Shown: positions 17,864 through 26,774 of the stretch, piece after piece
How the letters are laid out: every line of letters begins with the position of its first letter
How positions within the stretch are numbered: position 1 is the stretch's first letter
NCBI GenBank assembly: GCA_963704515.1
Contig: OY969913.1
Location: forward strand, 682,001-746,000
DNA length: 64,000 nucleotides
Origin: VRUE01 sp963704515
GTDB lineage: Bacteria > Actinomycetota > Thermoleophilia > Solirubrobacterales > 70-9
Reading direction: 5' to 3'
The notes under the pieces: model-generated
What the model was told of the DNA's origin: nothing
The model's input: only the letters and a program-made list of their open reading frames with translations
Database searches by the model: none
Translations under genes and position numbers: made by a program

Positions 17864-20311
17864 TCATGACTCCTCACCGGATTCCAAGATCCGATCTTGG
17901 GCGAGCGTTTGGATCGGCACCTTAATTTCCTCGCCTATCCACTGCGCAAGCTTTTTTGCTCGGCTAGTCTCGCGTGGCTTTAGTTCGCCAACTTCCAGCT
18001 CCTCAAGTTGCTCGGCATAGGCCCTTGCAATGCCGACCGGCGAGGGCTTTTCCTCTAGCCCAGCAATCTCCTTCGCCTCCTCCCGAGTCCATTCAGCAAG
18101 GCCAATCGGTTCAGAGTCACCGAAACGTGCCGCAAAGGATGCCCTGAGCTCCTCTTGCTTATTCGAACCAAGGTTGCATAGGTCAGTTAGATATCCAACC
18201 ACTGCCTCTAGATAGAGCCGCTTGGCCGCCGGCAAGTGATCCTCGGTCGTGGTGTTAGCGGGAGAGAGCTCCTTCGCCGCGATCCGATGCTCCTTGATCA
18301 GCGACTTTGCGGCCTTCAATCTTGCTTTTCCGCCCTTGTCACCATCGACTAGCAGTCCCAGCGTTGGTCGGGCGCTTGCAGGTATGCCGTCGGTCAAGAT
18401 CCGGATCAGTGCACCGGTGTTCGCACTATCCCCCGTAGGGATCACTGAGAAGCGATTGAGGTCAAGGTCGAGATGGCCGTCAGCGATCAGTCTTCGCAGA
18501 ATCGCGGTCACGTAGATGGCATCAGAATCGCCCTCTACTAGCAATACGTGTGGGGCAAAAAGTACGGTGCCCGCAAGTGAAAACCCAAGCGCCGCCAACG
18601 CCGTGCGCCAGCGGCTTACGTAGGGCTTTGAGTCCAGCTCCGTTCCGGCTTTGGTGCGCATTAGCAGTCGATGGCGCGTCGGATAATTCTGGTTGGCAAG
18701 GAAAATCGAGTGGGTGGTATAGAGGACTTGGTTAGTCTCGCTGAGGGTCTCCATCACCTGGATGAGGTCTCGCTGTCCATCGGGATGTAGATGGATGCCC
18801 GGCTCGTCGAACAACCATAGGTAACTACTTGCTGGCGATTCACACTGCATCGCATGTAGGACCGTCTTTAGCGCAAAGAAATGGGTAAAGCCGCCAGATC
18901 GCTGGGACGGCTTAGTGAATCGAGTCGAGACGGACGGATCCTTGATTTCGAGCGCAATCCGACTCCGCTTTGAATCATGAGCCAACTGGAAGGTAAGGTG
19001 GCTCCCCTGCGACCAGCTTGCGCACAGGGTTTCGTTGAGCTTCTCCGATGCGGTTTCCAGACGCATCCGGCTGTGCGAATCCTGGGTAAAAATCCAATCC
19101 CACTCATCCTCCGTAATTCCGGCGTAGAGAAAGATCCCTCGCATAAAGGTGCTCTGGTCACCTCTCAGCTGTGAGGCTGAAACGTCGTCCGGAAGGTGGT
19201 CGTCGGGCTGTACGAGTTCGACTCGTGGAAGTCGCGCCTTGACCAACTCCTCTACCGCCTCGACCTCGATCTCTTCACAAGATTCGATTTCGAGGGGCCC
19301 TTTTAGGCCGGTCCTTTCGACGACTATCTGGTCTGGTGCTTCGCGTGCCTTTGTCAGAGACGCCATCGGCAGGTCGAGCTCCCGCGCCGCTTGATCGCCA
19401 TTGGCGACACGCGCCAAGGCATCTGCTGCGGCCCGTTCTCGTTTGGCGGCTCTGAGTGCCTTTTGATTTTCTTCGCGGGCCGCCTTCTCGTCGGCTTGTG
19501 CAGCCTGAAGTTCGGATTCTGCCTCCGTGCGCGCAGGCTCCTCTGCCCCGTCCGAGAGTTCATCGACCCGTGCCTGCGCACTCCGAACTTTTGCGGCACT
19601 TTTTTTCAATGCCTTCGAGGCACCTTCAGCCACTCTCCCAGCTTCGTCGGCCAGTTTCTCGACGTAGTCATCCGCGAGTTCGCCAAGTTCCCGCAGCGCC
19701 CCTGCTTGCCGCTGTCGCGCTTCGGAAAGCGAAAGCGCCAGACTCGCGCGTGCGATTCGAGGTTCGAGTGTTTCCTTTGCCTGCTTGGTTTGGTCTAGGT
19801 CCGCTTTCGCCTTCTGCAAAGTCTGCTGTGCGGCTGCATATGAGTTTTTTGCCTCTTGGTTTTCCGGTTCGGCCACGGAATCCTCACGGGCTTCGTTGGC
19901 GGATGCGGATGCGGTCTCTAGTGCTTCCGTTGCTTGCTCGACTTTCTTCTCGGCTTCCCCCATCAAGTCGGCAATCTCGCTGATATCTCCTTCAACTGCC
20001 ACGCATCGCTCTGTCCCCGCAGAAGCCAGCCGCTGCGCGATGTCTAGTCGTTCGAGCTCTTTGCGCTCCTCTGGGGACATTTGCAGCGTGTACCTAATCG
20101 CCGGAAACTCGGCGTCGTTTTTGGCACGATCCCAATTGAGATCATCCGGTTCAAAGCTCCGCTCGCGATTCAAGAACCCGAGTGCGTCGAGGAAATTGGT
20201 CTTCCCGTGGTCGTTCGCTCCGAGTAGCACCGTGACACGTGGATCAATGACCATCTCGAGCTTTTTTCCGATTGAACGGAAGCCCTCAATTGAGATTTTC
20301 ACTAGCTGCAT
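17864..20311 (-). CDS. OLD-family ATPase with TOPRIM nuclease domain
   Basis: The protein has 815 residues. The Walker A is near residue 29 (LLGANDHGKTN). A long coiled coil, residues about 120-310, is inserted. The ATPase signature and Walker B follow (RSGGFTHFFAL; LWLFDEPGIHLHP). A TOPRIM domain comes next, with LLVEGDSD near 588 and LLVDGDKGG near 655. This is the OLD/GajA-like architecture: an ATP-gated nuclease or nickase used in phage defence. No UvrD-like helicase (GajB) neighbour is present, so it is not a standard Gabija. It starts 38 bases after the PHP-SMC gene and is probably cotranscribed with it. AT content is higher than in the flanks, which fits acquisition by transfer. Confidence 0.88.
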   Translation of the reverse strand: MQLVKISIEGFRSIGKKLEMVIDPRVTVLLGANDHGKTNFLDALGFLNRERSFEPDDLNWDRAKNDAEFPAIRYTLQMSPEERKELERLDIAQRLASAGTERCVAVEGDISEIADLMGEAEKKVEQATEALETASASANEAREDSVAEPENQEAKNSYAAAQQTLQKAKADLDQTKQAKETLEPRIARASLALSLSEARQRQAGALRELGELADDYVEKLADEAGRVAEGASKALKKSAAKVRSAQARVDELSDGAEEPARTEAESELQAAQADEKAAREENQKALRAAKRERAAADALARVANGDQAARELDLPMASLTKAREAPDQIVVERTGLKGPLEIESCEEIEVEAVEELVKARLPRVELVQPDDHLPDDVSASQLRGDQSTFMRGIFLYAGITEDEWDWIFTQDSHSRMRLETASEKLNETLCASWSQGSHLTFQLAHDSKRSRIALEIKDPSVSTRFTKPSQRSGGFTHFFALKTVLHAMQCESPASSYLWLFDEPGIHLHPDGQRDLIQVMETLSETNQVLYTTHSIFLANQNYPTRHRLLMRTKAGTELDSKPYVSRWRTALAALGFSLAGTVLFAPHVLLVEGDSDAIYVTAILRRLIADGHLDLDLNRFSVIPTGDSANTGALIRILTDGIPASARPTLGLLVDGDKGGKARLKAAKSLIKEHRIAAKELSPANTTTEDHLPAAKRLYLEAVVGYLTDLCNLGSNKQEELRASFAARFGDSEPIGLAEWTREEAKEIAGLEEKPSPVGIARAYAEQLEELEVGELKPRETSRAKKLAQWIGEEIKVPIQTLAQDRILESGEES

Positions 20312-20349
20312 GTGCCTGATCCTATCCCGTGCCTTGGAGAAAGCTGGCT

Positions 20350-23088
20350 CTACTGCGGCGTCACCTCGTAGCCGTACATCTCTCCGCGCCGACGGTAAGC
20401 AGCCTCGCCGCCCTCGAGGATCTCGCAGGCCCGCTTGCGAGTCTCAGGGGCGTCGACTGCCCCGACGTCCTTGATGTGGCCTGCGCCGCCGTATCCCTGC
20501 ATCGGCACGATCTGCTCCGCATCGCCAAGCACCGCGATGTTGGCGTTGTGGGTCGCGATTATCACCTGTCGGGTCTCCTTTACGCGCCGTAGTACTGCCA
20601 CCACCGTGCGAGCGATGAACTGGCTGTCGAGATGGTCCTCGGGCTGGTCGATGATCAGCGGCGTCTGCTCGGATGAGAAGAGCAGCGCACCGAGCAGAAT
20701 CGAGGCCTTCTGTCCGAAGGAGAGGTTTTCGAAGCGGACCGTCTGCGCGCTCTCACCGAAGGTCGTCAGCGTAATCTCTGGCAGATCGTCCCGGGTCAGC
20801 TGCTCTAGCACCGCCGCCTCGGGCTGTCCGATCGCCGCCAGGAATTCCGCCGCTTCGTCGAGGCCCGCGAAGAACGGCCTTTGCTCGGGGTCCCTCAACG
20901 CCAGCAGCTTGGCGCTGTCGCTTCTCCTGATCGCCGTGGCCAGCTCGATCGGGTCGATCGCACGGCAGAACTCGGTCAGTCGCAGGTTCTGAAAGAAGCG
21001 GTTGCCGATCGACTCCCTTATTCGTTCGAAGTACTCCTCGCTCAGGGCACCCTCCCTGAAGCCGAGCTTCACCTTGAAGTCCTCGAAGGCGTTGTTCAGC
21101 TTCCCGGTCAGCTCCCGCATTGCCTCTCTGCGCAGCTGGTAGCGGCGCGACTGGGCGGCGCGGTAGGCACCGAGGAGCTCTCGGCGCTCCACCTGCTTCT
21201 CCTTCAGTTCGGAAACCTGGCTCTCGGCTTCGCGAATCGCTGTTAGCTGCTTACTCTCAGCCGCGGTCAGTCGGTTCATCGTTCCCAGGTCGGGCTCAAT
21301 TCCCTGCTTGCGCAGCTCGTCGAGTATCTCCTGCACCTTCGCCTCGATCCGCTGGTCCCGCGTCTTCCAGGTCTCGAAGCGGCTGGCAAGCTGGGGGCGG
21401 GCTGCCGCCAGCTTGGCCAACATTTCCTCCTTCGCGTTTTCCAACGCCGTGGCAAGCGCCACGAGCTCGGCGATCAAACCGAGGTCGTCGTTCTCGCCGT
21501 TGAGCAGGGCTCCACTCGGCGTCGTTGCCAGGTCGACCTCTGCCGCCGCTGCCGTCTCCTGCGGCTTCAGTGAGACGTCGACTGACTCGATCGCGTCGCC
21601 GATCTGACCCACCCGTTCTTCCAGCTCCCCTCGCAGCCGCCGCTCGCGCTGCAGCTTCTGGCGCCACTGCAGCGCGGTCTTCAGATTCGACTCTCCCAGT
21701 GCTTTCAGCTTGGCTCGGGTCTCAGCCAGCTTCCTTTCGGCCTCCGCTTTGCGTTTCGGCGCTGCGGCCAGGGGGGCGATTGCCGCGGCGCTTGCCCCGA
21801 GGCGCTCGGCGAGATCTGTTAGCTCGTCCCTCACCTCCTGTAGGTCGACGAACTGATCCAAGAAGGCAAGCAGCGGCCGCGGTTCGCTCGGATAGCCGCG
21901 GATGATCGATGCGACGCGGTCCTGCCCGTAGCCCTCGATCGCCACGCGGGTCTCCGTTGCTCCCGCCCCGCTCAGCTCATAGGTCGTCTTCTCGCTGTCG
22001 CGCTTGAGGTGGTGCGTCGCGCCGTACTCGTCGCGGTAGACGAGCTGCACCGTTTCAGGGCAGTTCGGCTCCCCGTCGATCTCACTGGACGTGGAGAGGC
22101 AAGCTGCTCGCACGCTCTCAAGCGCGGTTGACTTTCCTGCTCCCCGCCCACCGATCAGGCACGTCAGGTTCGGGCTGAAGGCGATCTCACGGTTGTCGAG
22201 GAAGCCCCCGATGAAACGCGCGCCCACGATGCGCGGGTAGCTGCCCGCTACCTCGGCCTCCAGCTTGATCCGCGCGTCGGGGTCGGCAAGCGCGGTCCTG
22301 AAGGCCGCGAAGCCCGGCTCCGACATCTTGATCCGAGTCACCCTGTCTTGGCCCTCTCGGTCGCGGCCGATCTGGGCCGGCGAGTGCGCGTCGGAGAAGA
22401 GCAGCTTCGCTGGGCCGCCCGCGCCCCCCTCTCCCAGCGCCTCTGCTCGTTTCTCCAGCAATGCCCGTCGTTGCTCTGAGCCGGCACCTTGGTCTTGCGC
22501 CGAGTAGAGCTCGATCTCGTCGGGCTCGTCGATCTCCACCGCCACCAGCGCCGGGCTGGTGATGATCGCCTGCCTCGACTGGGCGCTAACCCGCCCCTCG
22601 AAGCCGGTGTTGGCGCGCGCGATGTGAGCCGGTACTGCTAGTCCCCCGGCGGCTTTCACTTCCGTCAGGAGGGCGTGGATCGGGGTAAGGACGTGTCGGT
22701 CTACCGTTGGCGAGCCCTCGACGAACTCCAGCCTCGCGAACCAGCGCCGAAAGCCGTCGAGATCCTCGGGCGGGAAGTAGACGAGGACGTGTCCCTCGGC
22801 GCTCGTCAGCTCCACGCCAGGGAAGGCGATCAAGTCTTCTTTAGGCGCCAGCTCTAGCAGCGGCTCGACCGAGTCGATCGCATTGTGGTCGGTGATTGCG
22901 ATCAGATCGAGATCGCGTTCCCGCGCTCCCTTCACAATGCCCGCCACGCTCATCTCGGGATCCGTCACGTCTGCCGAGACCCCGAAGCTGTGGATGTGCA
23001 GGTCGGCGCGGAAGAACCGCGCCCCGGCCGAAAGATGGTCGAAGCCCGCGAATGGCTCCTTCGGCTCGTCCTCCTCCTCTGGGTTCAC
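20350..23088 (-). CDS. PHP-SMC (TrlF-like) nuclease/ATPase
   Basis: From GTG 23088 this is 912 residues. The N-terminal PHP domain has the metal motifs DLHIHS and AITDHNAID and the GVELTSAEGH region. An SMC/RecN-like ATPase follows, with Walker A near 312 (LIGGRGAGKST), a coiled coil, a signature (FGQKASILL) and a Walker B near 809 (PLIIDQPEDHLDS). PHP domains hydrolyse phosphoesters, so an ATP-controlled nucleotide or nucleic-acid phosphoesterase is likely. Related TrlF-like proteins occur in defence islands. A TACATACT box ends just upstream of GTG 23088, consistent with a leaderless transcript. The frame also stays open to 23190, but that stretch looks non-coding. Confidence 0.85.
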   Translation of the reverse strand: MNPEEEDEPKEPFAGFDHLSAGARFFRADLHIHSFGVSADVTDPEMSVAGIVKGARERDLDLIAITDHNAIDSVEPLLELAPKEDLIAFPGVELTSAEGHVLVYFPPEDLDGFRRWFARLEFVEGSPTVDRHVLTPIHALLTEVKAAGGLAVPAHIARANTGFEGRVSAQSRQAIITSPALVAVEIDEPDEIELYSAQDQGAGSEQRRALLEKRAEALGEGGAGGPAKLLFSDAHSPAQIGRDREGQDRVTRIKMSEPGFAAFRTALADPDARIKLEAEVAGSYPRIVGARFIGGFLDNREIAFSPNLTCLIGGRGAGKSTALESVRAACLSTSSEIDGEPNCPETVQLVYRDEYGATHHLKRDSEKTTYELSGAGATETRVAIEGYGQDRVASIIRGYPSEPRPLLAFLDQFVDLQEVRDELTDLAERLGASAAAIAPLAAAPKRKAEAERKLAETRAKLKALGESNLKTALQWRQKLQRERRLRGELEERVGQIGDAIESVDVSLKPQETAAAAEVDLATTPSGALLNGENDDLGLIAELVALATALENAKEEMLAKLAAARPQLASRFETWKTRDQRIEAKVQEILDELRKQGIEPDLGTMNRLTAAESKQLTAIREAESQVSELKEKQVERRELLGAYRAAQSRRYQLRREAMRELTGKLNNAFEDFKVKLGFREGALSEEYFERIRESIGNRFFQNLRLTEFCRAIDPIELATAIRRSDSAKLLALRDPEQRPFFAGLDEAAEFLAAIGQPEAAVLEQLTRDDLPEITLTTFGESAQTVRFENLSFGQKASILLGALLFSSEQTPLIIDQPEDHLDSQFIARTVVAVLRRVKETRQVIIATHNANIAVLGDAEQIVPMQGYGGAGHIKDVGAVDAPETRKRACEILEGGEAAYRRRGEMYGYEVTPQ

Positions 23089-23102
23089 GCGCCCAGTATG
23101 TA
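23088..23102 (-). promoter_or_regulatory. putative leaderless promoter for PHP-SMC gene
   Basis: On the minus strand TACATACT (23102-23095) lies 6 bases before GTG 23088. This is the spacing expected of a -10 box for a transcript starting at the start codon. No ribosome-binding site is visible, which fits a leaderless mRNA. Confidence 0.4.
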
Positions 23103-23315
23103 CAGGCGCAATGCCACGGATGCGGTGGCTTTCGCGCATTTTGCGGTACCCAATGGGTTTGCTAAAGGGACTACCGCAGCTATTAGGCAATTGCTTGAGC
23201 CAATCGCTAACGATTCCGGCTACGCTTCCGATAAAAGCTACAAGTCAAATAGCAATTACAGAACCGCTAATTGCTACGATTAGGAAAGCGATTACGGAAC
23301 CGGATAGGAGCACCG

Positions 23316-23588
23316 ATGGCTGTAGCAGCACCGCCTCGCCCCTCGACGATCACGATCAAGGACGCAGCCAAGAGGCTGGGGGTCCACGAGAACACGATCC
23401 GCAACTGGATCGACCGTCAGATCCTTGGCTCCTACCGCTTGCCGAGCGGACAGCGGCGGCTGCCGCTCTCTGAGGTCGACCGCGTCGAGGAGGAGATCTT
23501 TGGCGTCCCGACGTCTCTTCCCGAGGTCGAGACGACCAAGGCGCCACAGGCCAAGGCGGCCGAGCCGCTCACCGGCAAGCTTCCCTAG
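23316..23588 (+). CDS. MerR/excisionase-type HTH protein
   Basis: This 90-residue protein starts at ATG 23316 after TAGGAG at 23305-23310. Residues about 10-55 form a DNA-binding domain of the MerR/excisionase group (ITIKDAAKRLGVHENTIRNWIDRQIL). The tail is Pro/Lys/Thr-rich. It is divergent from the PHP-SMC gene, with an AT-rich gap of about 230 bases between them, so it may regulate that pair. It may instead be the excisionase of a former island. A related domain occurs in the gene at 15339. Confidence 0.7.
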   Translation: MAVAAPPRPSTITIKDAAKRLGVHENTIRNWIDRQILGSYRLPSGQRRLPLSEVDRVEEEIFGVPTSLPEVETTKAPQAKAAEPLTGKLP

Positions 23589-23621
23589 CCTCGGGCGGTG
23601 GATGGTCGCCGTTGGTGGGCA

Positions 23622-23636
23622 TATATTGGCCCGCCA
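23622..23636 (+). promoter_or_regulatory. putative leaderless promoter -10 (TATATT)
   Basis: TATATT at 23622-23627 stands out in GC-rich surroundings, and the ATG begins 8 bases after it. A -35 box is not clear. The spacing suggests transcription starting at or beside the start codon. Confidence 0.4.
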
Positions 23637-24265
23637 TGCCACCGATCGACCCGACCGAGTATTACGCCGAGCGCGATGTCGAGCACTCCGCGCAGGGAGA
23701 CATTCACCTCGACCTTTCATTCGCCGTGGCGACCGTGGCTGGAGAGGACGCGCCCCCGCGGGGAGCCCGCAAGCGCCCAGGCGACGAGGATGGCGACGTA
23801 GCCATTCGCCCTCCGCTGCTGGCGCCGGGGATCGTCTGCAGCTACACCTGCGGCTTCACGGCCCAGCCGCCAGGCCAGCGGGGCTACTCCCATCCCTTCC
23901 GTCTCGTGGCACCGATCATGAGCCTCACCGCCTTGAAGGCGCTCGGCGTCAAGGCAAACGAGTTGCGCAAGCTGAAGGACTCAGGCTTCCTGCAGGGCTT
24001 GATGTATCTGCCTCAGACCGATCAGCTGCGACTCGATGAGCCGGTCGATGACGAGGAGTTCGAAGGCGACGCAGCTGCGCTTCTCTACAGGCCAGCGCTC
24101 GTCACGCAGGCTCTCTTGGATCGGCGCGAGCGAGCGCATCGGCTCAGCGAGCCGGCTCAGCGAGTTCTGATCGCCGCTCTGACGCAGAGCGTCTCGCCCA
24201 ACCGCTTCGATCCGTTTGACGAGGCGCTGCGGGCACCCGATTTGTCAGATAGCTGGAGCGGATAG
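23636..24265 (+). CDS. hypothetical protein, 209 aa
   Basis: It starts at ATG 23636 with the residues MPPIDPTEYYAERDVE. No ribosome-binding site is present. TATATT at 23622-23627 sits 8 bases upstream of the ATG, which fits a leaderless transcript. The protein has no membrane segment. It carries a central stretch that looks beta-rich (two Cys near GIVCSYTCGF) and a helical C-terminal half. It is not recognised. It follows the HTH gene on the same strand within the island, so it is likely cargo. Confidence 0.55.
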   Translation: MPPIDPTEYYAERDVEHSAQGDIHLDLSFAVATVAGEDAPPRGARKRPGDEDGDVAIRPPLLAPGIVCSYTCGFTAQPPGQRGYSHPFRLVAPIMSLTALKALGVKANELRKLKDSGFLQGLMYLPQTDQLRLDEPVDDEEFEGDAAALLYRPALVTQALLDRRERAHRLSEPAQRVLIAALTQSVSPNRFDPFDEALRAPDLSDSWSG

Positions 24266-24384
24266 CACCGAAGGCAGTCGCAAAAGTACAGGGCGTTTTC
24301 GCAGAAATCACGAAATCTGCCTATGCAAACCAGGGGCTATGCGCCAGGCACGCACTACGTCGTCGGCCTTCGGAGCGTCGAGTC

Positions 24385-24873
24385 TCAGGCGGCCTCGTCG
24401 TCGCGCCGGTAGCGCACCACGCCCGGCAGGTCGCGGGTGCTGATCGGTCCGGAATGGCTGGCGAGCCGGTCGTCGCGTTGCGGTAGGAGCAGGACGGCAT
24501 GTCCCTGGGGGCCGTCGTCGAAGCTCGTGTTCGGCTCGGGCTCCCAGGCGAGGACGGGATATACGCCCAGCCGTTCCGGCGCCGCATCGAGCGGTTCGAT
24601 CCAGATCTCGGCGACCCAGCCGGGTTGAGCGGGGATCGGATCGGCGACAGCGTCGATCAGCAGCGCCTCGAGCCGGCCGTACTGCGTCTCGATCGTGCTG
24701 TCGGGATGAAAGTCGACGAGGTACGGGTCGTCGCCGCTGAGCAGCAGGACGCGCGGTCGCTCCCTCCCGTCGGAGTCGGGCTGCGCATAGTCGACCACCG
24801 GCAGCCGGACCGTCCCTGCCGGATGCCCGTCCTTGTCGAAGAACTCGTAGGTCGCAAGCAGGCGAATCGCCAT
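24385..24873 (-). CDS. hypothetical protein, 162 aa
   Basis: The ATG at 24873 (start MAIRLLATYEFFDKDG) is the natural start; the frame remains open to 24942 without a good start. It is an acidic soluble protein with alternating strands and Pro/Asp-rich loops and no signal peptide. No family was recognised. It lies 34 bases downstream of the VapC-like toxin gene, in the same direction, and could be cotranscribed with that module. Confidence 0.55.
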   Translation of the reverse strand: MAIRLLATYEFFDKDGHPAGTVRLPVVDYAQPDSDGRERPRVLLLSGDDPYLVDFHPDSTIETQYGRLEALLIDAVADPIPAQPGWVAEIWIEPLDAAPERLGVYPVLAWEPEPNTSFDDGPQGHAVLLLPQRDDRLASHSGPISTRDLPGVVRYRRDDEAA

Positions 24874-24907
24874 CGCGGTCGCGATGCTACTGCGGACAGT
24901 AGAGTCG

Positions 24908-25330
24908 CTACGAATCGGCGGGGAGGACCGTGAAGGCCTCACCGCGCAATGGCGTCATCGCCCGGAAGGCGCGCTCGTCGAAGCTGGCGATCCGGTCTGT
25001 CCCATGCCGGTCGGCCAGCACTGCAAGCGAGGCGTCGGCAAGGCCCAGCTCGAGGTCGCGGTAGCGACGCGCCAGGTCGCGGGCCGCTCCCAGCTCTTTG
25101 CGATCGAGGCAATCGACGACGAAGGTGCCCGCCGCGAGGTCATCGAGGAAGGCGAGCTCGACGTCGACACCGAGCCGGGTGAGGATCAGGTAGTCGGCCT
25201 CGGCGACCGTCACCTGCGAGGTGACGAGCTGCCCTCGCTCGCCTTCGAACAGCGCGACGACCGCCTCGTGCTCGGGGTCGTCGGCATCGGCCTGTGCGAA
25301 GAGCGTGCCGGCATCGACGATCAGAGTCAT
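24908..25330 (-). CDS. vapC: VapC-like PIN-domain toxin
   Basis: This 140-residue PIN protein has the acidic metal site D6 (LIVDAGTL), E44 (VAEADYL), D99 (GLADASL) and D118 (SFDERAF). These toxins cleave RNA, often tRNA, when freed from their antitoxin. Its ATG overlaps the upstream antitoxin stop by 4 bases (ATGA), so the two are translationally coupled. The length is usual for the family. It sits in the tRNA-Val island, where such modules often stabilise the element. Confidence 0.88.
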   Translation of the reverse strand: MTLIVDAGTLFAQADADDPEHEAVVALFEGERGQLVTSQVTVAEADYLILTRLGVDVELAFLDDLAAGTFVVDCLDRKELGAARDLARRYRDLELGLADASLAVLADRHGTDRIASFDERAFRAMTPLRGEAFTVLPADS

Positions 25331-25563
25331 CGAGGGTGCCGGCCCCGAGCCTTGCGGTAGAGCTCGTCGGCATCCCAGCGCCGGTCCCCGCCGCCACCGC
25401 TGCGCCCCCTCCCCATGCTGCGGAAGGTGCGCGGCGGCGCCTCGGATAGCACCCGCTCCACGCCCTCCCGGATCAGCTCGGCCTGGCTGCGACCGCTGGT
25501 CGTCGCCAACCGGCCGAGGCGCTCAGCCTGGGAATCGTCGATGTAGACCGTGGTCTTGTGCAT
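25327..25563 (-). CDS. vapB: VapB-like ribbon-helix-helix antitoxin
   Basis: This 78-residue protein begins with a ribbon-helix-helix (CopG/Arc-type) fold (KTTVYIDDSQAERLGRLA) suited to DNA and operator binding. A disordered, Gly/Arg-rich C-terminal tail would wrap the PIN toxin. Its stop overlaps the toxin start by 4 bases. VapB normally represses its own operon with VapC; an operator was not identified. Confidence 0.85.
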   Translation of the reverse strand: MHKTTVYIDDSQAERLGRLATTSGRSQAELIREGVERVLSEAPPRTFRSMGRGRSGGGGDRRWDADELYRKARGRHPR

Positions 25564-25713
25564 ATACGTATGGTACCAGCTAGGTGGTAGGTGAGCCTCG
25601 GCGAGTCAAGTCGCGAGTTGTGGGTGAACGGAGACTCGCCGGCACTTCTCATCGCTCCAGGACCGCCACCTCGCTTCGGCTCGGCCCGCTCGTATGGCCA
25701 CTCCGCTCGTCGG

Positions 25714-25947
25714 TCAGGCAGCCTCAGGCAGTCGGCTTGCCTGCTGGCAGGCGCGCATCGTGGAGAACTCCTCAAGCGAAACGACTACGGCCCTCATTTG
25801 CCCGTGCTTGGTGAGCACGAACTTCTCTGCGGCGCCGCTTTCCAAGCTCTCGATCAGCTTCCCCAGCTCCCGCGTCGCATCGCGAACCGTCCGCAGCTCA
25901 TCGTTGGAAACCTCGACTCGTCCCATCCGCCCCTCCATCGTCGTCAT
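25714..25947 (-). CDS. Phd/YefM-type antitoxin, apparently orphan
   Basis: The 77-residue frame contains VEVSNDELRTVRDATRELG and VLTKHGQMRAVVVSLEEF, which match the Phd/YefM antitoxin pattern. Starts are possible at 25947, 25938 or 25926; the last gives MGRVEVSNDE. The toxin would be expected downstream (lower coordinates), but only 150 bases follow before the VapB gene and they hold no toxin-like frame. It may be an orphan or a remnant. Confidence 0.65.
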   Translation of the reverse strand: MTTMEGRMGRVEVSNDELRTVRDATRELGKLIESLESGAAEKFVLTKHGQMRAVVVSLEEFSTMRACQQASRLPEAA

Positions 25948-26089
25948 GCGGGTTGAAATCCATGGGCGCGACGTTAGTCCGCCGATAAGACGGCATCTCG
26001 GCGTCGATCAAAGCGCCAGCTTTTCTGTCCGACAAGTCGCGGATACTTTGCCCGTGCTGCGGGAAGAATGCGCAACCGAGGAGGCGTGA

Positions 26090-26221
26090 ATGGCAGATCG
26101 ACGGTCAGGTAAGGGCCCCTACGTGCCCGACGAGGGCGGCGGCAAGCAGCCGCGCAGCCGGACGAAAAAAGGCAACTGGCGCAAGAAGCGCAGCGATGTC
26201 GGGAAACGGCACAAGCGATAA
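26090..26221 (+). CDS. small, highly basic 43-aa protein
   Basis: A GAGGAGGC at 26078-26085 is followed by ATG 26090 and a 43-codon frame ending TAA at 26219-26221. The peptide (MADRRSGKGPYVPDEGGG...) is very rich in Lys, Arg and Gly and has no membrane segment. It looks like a nucleic-acid-binding or ribosome-associated micropeptide. It lies 30 bases before the next gene and is probably in an operon with it. No family is recognised. Confidence 0.6.
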   Translation: MADRRSGKGPYVPDEGGGKQPRSRTKKGNWRKKRSDVGKRHKR

Positions 26222-26251
26222 ACACGATCGAAATCTTCAAGGAGGCCCAAC

Positions 26252-26716
26252 ATGACCCTTACGGCAATCAGTGCCCCAGCAGCAGACGAGGCGTTCACCT
26301 CTCTCGACGTCTTGCTCGACCTGAGCGACGTGCGGATGAAGCTAGCCGACGTCGACGAGGGCCCCGGCCTCGACGAGGCGCAGATCGATCTGATGGAGGG
26401 CGAGTACCGCAAGTTTCTCGCCCTCCAGCTCGCCCATCCCCAGGCGACGATCGTCCCCTGCAAGATCGTCGACGAGATCTGGCACCGCCACATCCTTGAC
26501 ACGGCCGCTTACCGCCGCGACTGCGAGGCGATCTTCGGTCGCTTCGTTGACCACTACCCCTACTTCGGCATGCGCAGCGAGGTCGAAGCGGAGGAACTGA
26601 ACGACGCCTACGTCGGGACCCTCGGTCTCTACCGTGACGCCTTCGGCGAGCCGCCACCCGACACCTGGGTCTCCGAGGACCCGGCTCGCTGCCGTAAGCC
26701 AACCTGCCGCAGGTGA
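26252..26716 (+). CDS. glycine-rich-domain-protein-like (WHxHI) protein
   Basis: This 154-residue protein starts at ATG 26252 after AGGAGG at 26240-26245. It carries a conserved core (KIVDEIWHRHILDT...YRRDC...IFGRFVDHYPYFG). This core matches the bacterial relatives of plant glycine-rich-domain proteins (DUF1399-type). The conserved His and Cys suggest metal binding. Biochemical function is not established. It follows the 43-residue gene and is followed by a strong hairpin at 26741-26774. Confidence 0.7.
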   Translation: MTLTAISAPAADEAFTSLDVLLDLSDVRMKLADVDEGPGLDEAQIDLMEGEYRKFLALQLAHPQATIVPCKIVDEIWHRHILDTAAYRRDCEAIFGRFVDHYPYFGMRSEVEAEELNDAYVGTLGLYRDAFGEPPPDTWVSEDPARCRKPTCRR

Positions 26717-26740
26717 GCTGCCGCTGATCGTCGCCGGCGC

Positions 26741-26774
26741 GTTTCGGGCACTCGTGCCCAGGAGTGCCCGAAAC
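26741..26774 (+). terminator. perfect 13-bp hairpin
   Basis: GTTTCGGGCACTC (26741-26753) and GAGTGCCCGAAAC (26762-26774) are perfect inverted copies around an 8-base loop. It lies 24 bases after the preceding stop and may terminate transcription; no T-run follows. Because it is near the island end, it may instead be a recombination-protein site. Confidence 0.5.

Noticed and set aside
17864..20311. Complete Gabija system.
   Set aside because: The OLD/GajA-like architecture is present but no UvrD-like GajB helicase lies beside it; the neighbour is a PHP-SMC gene.
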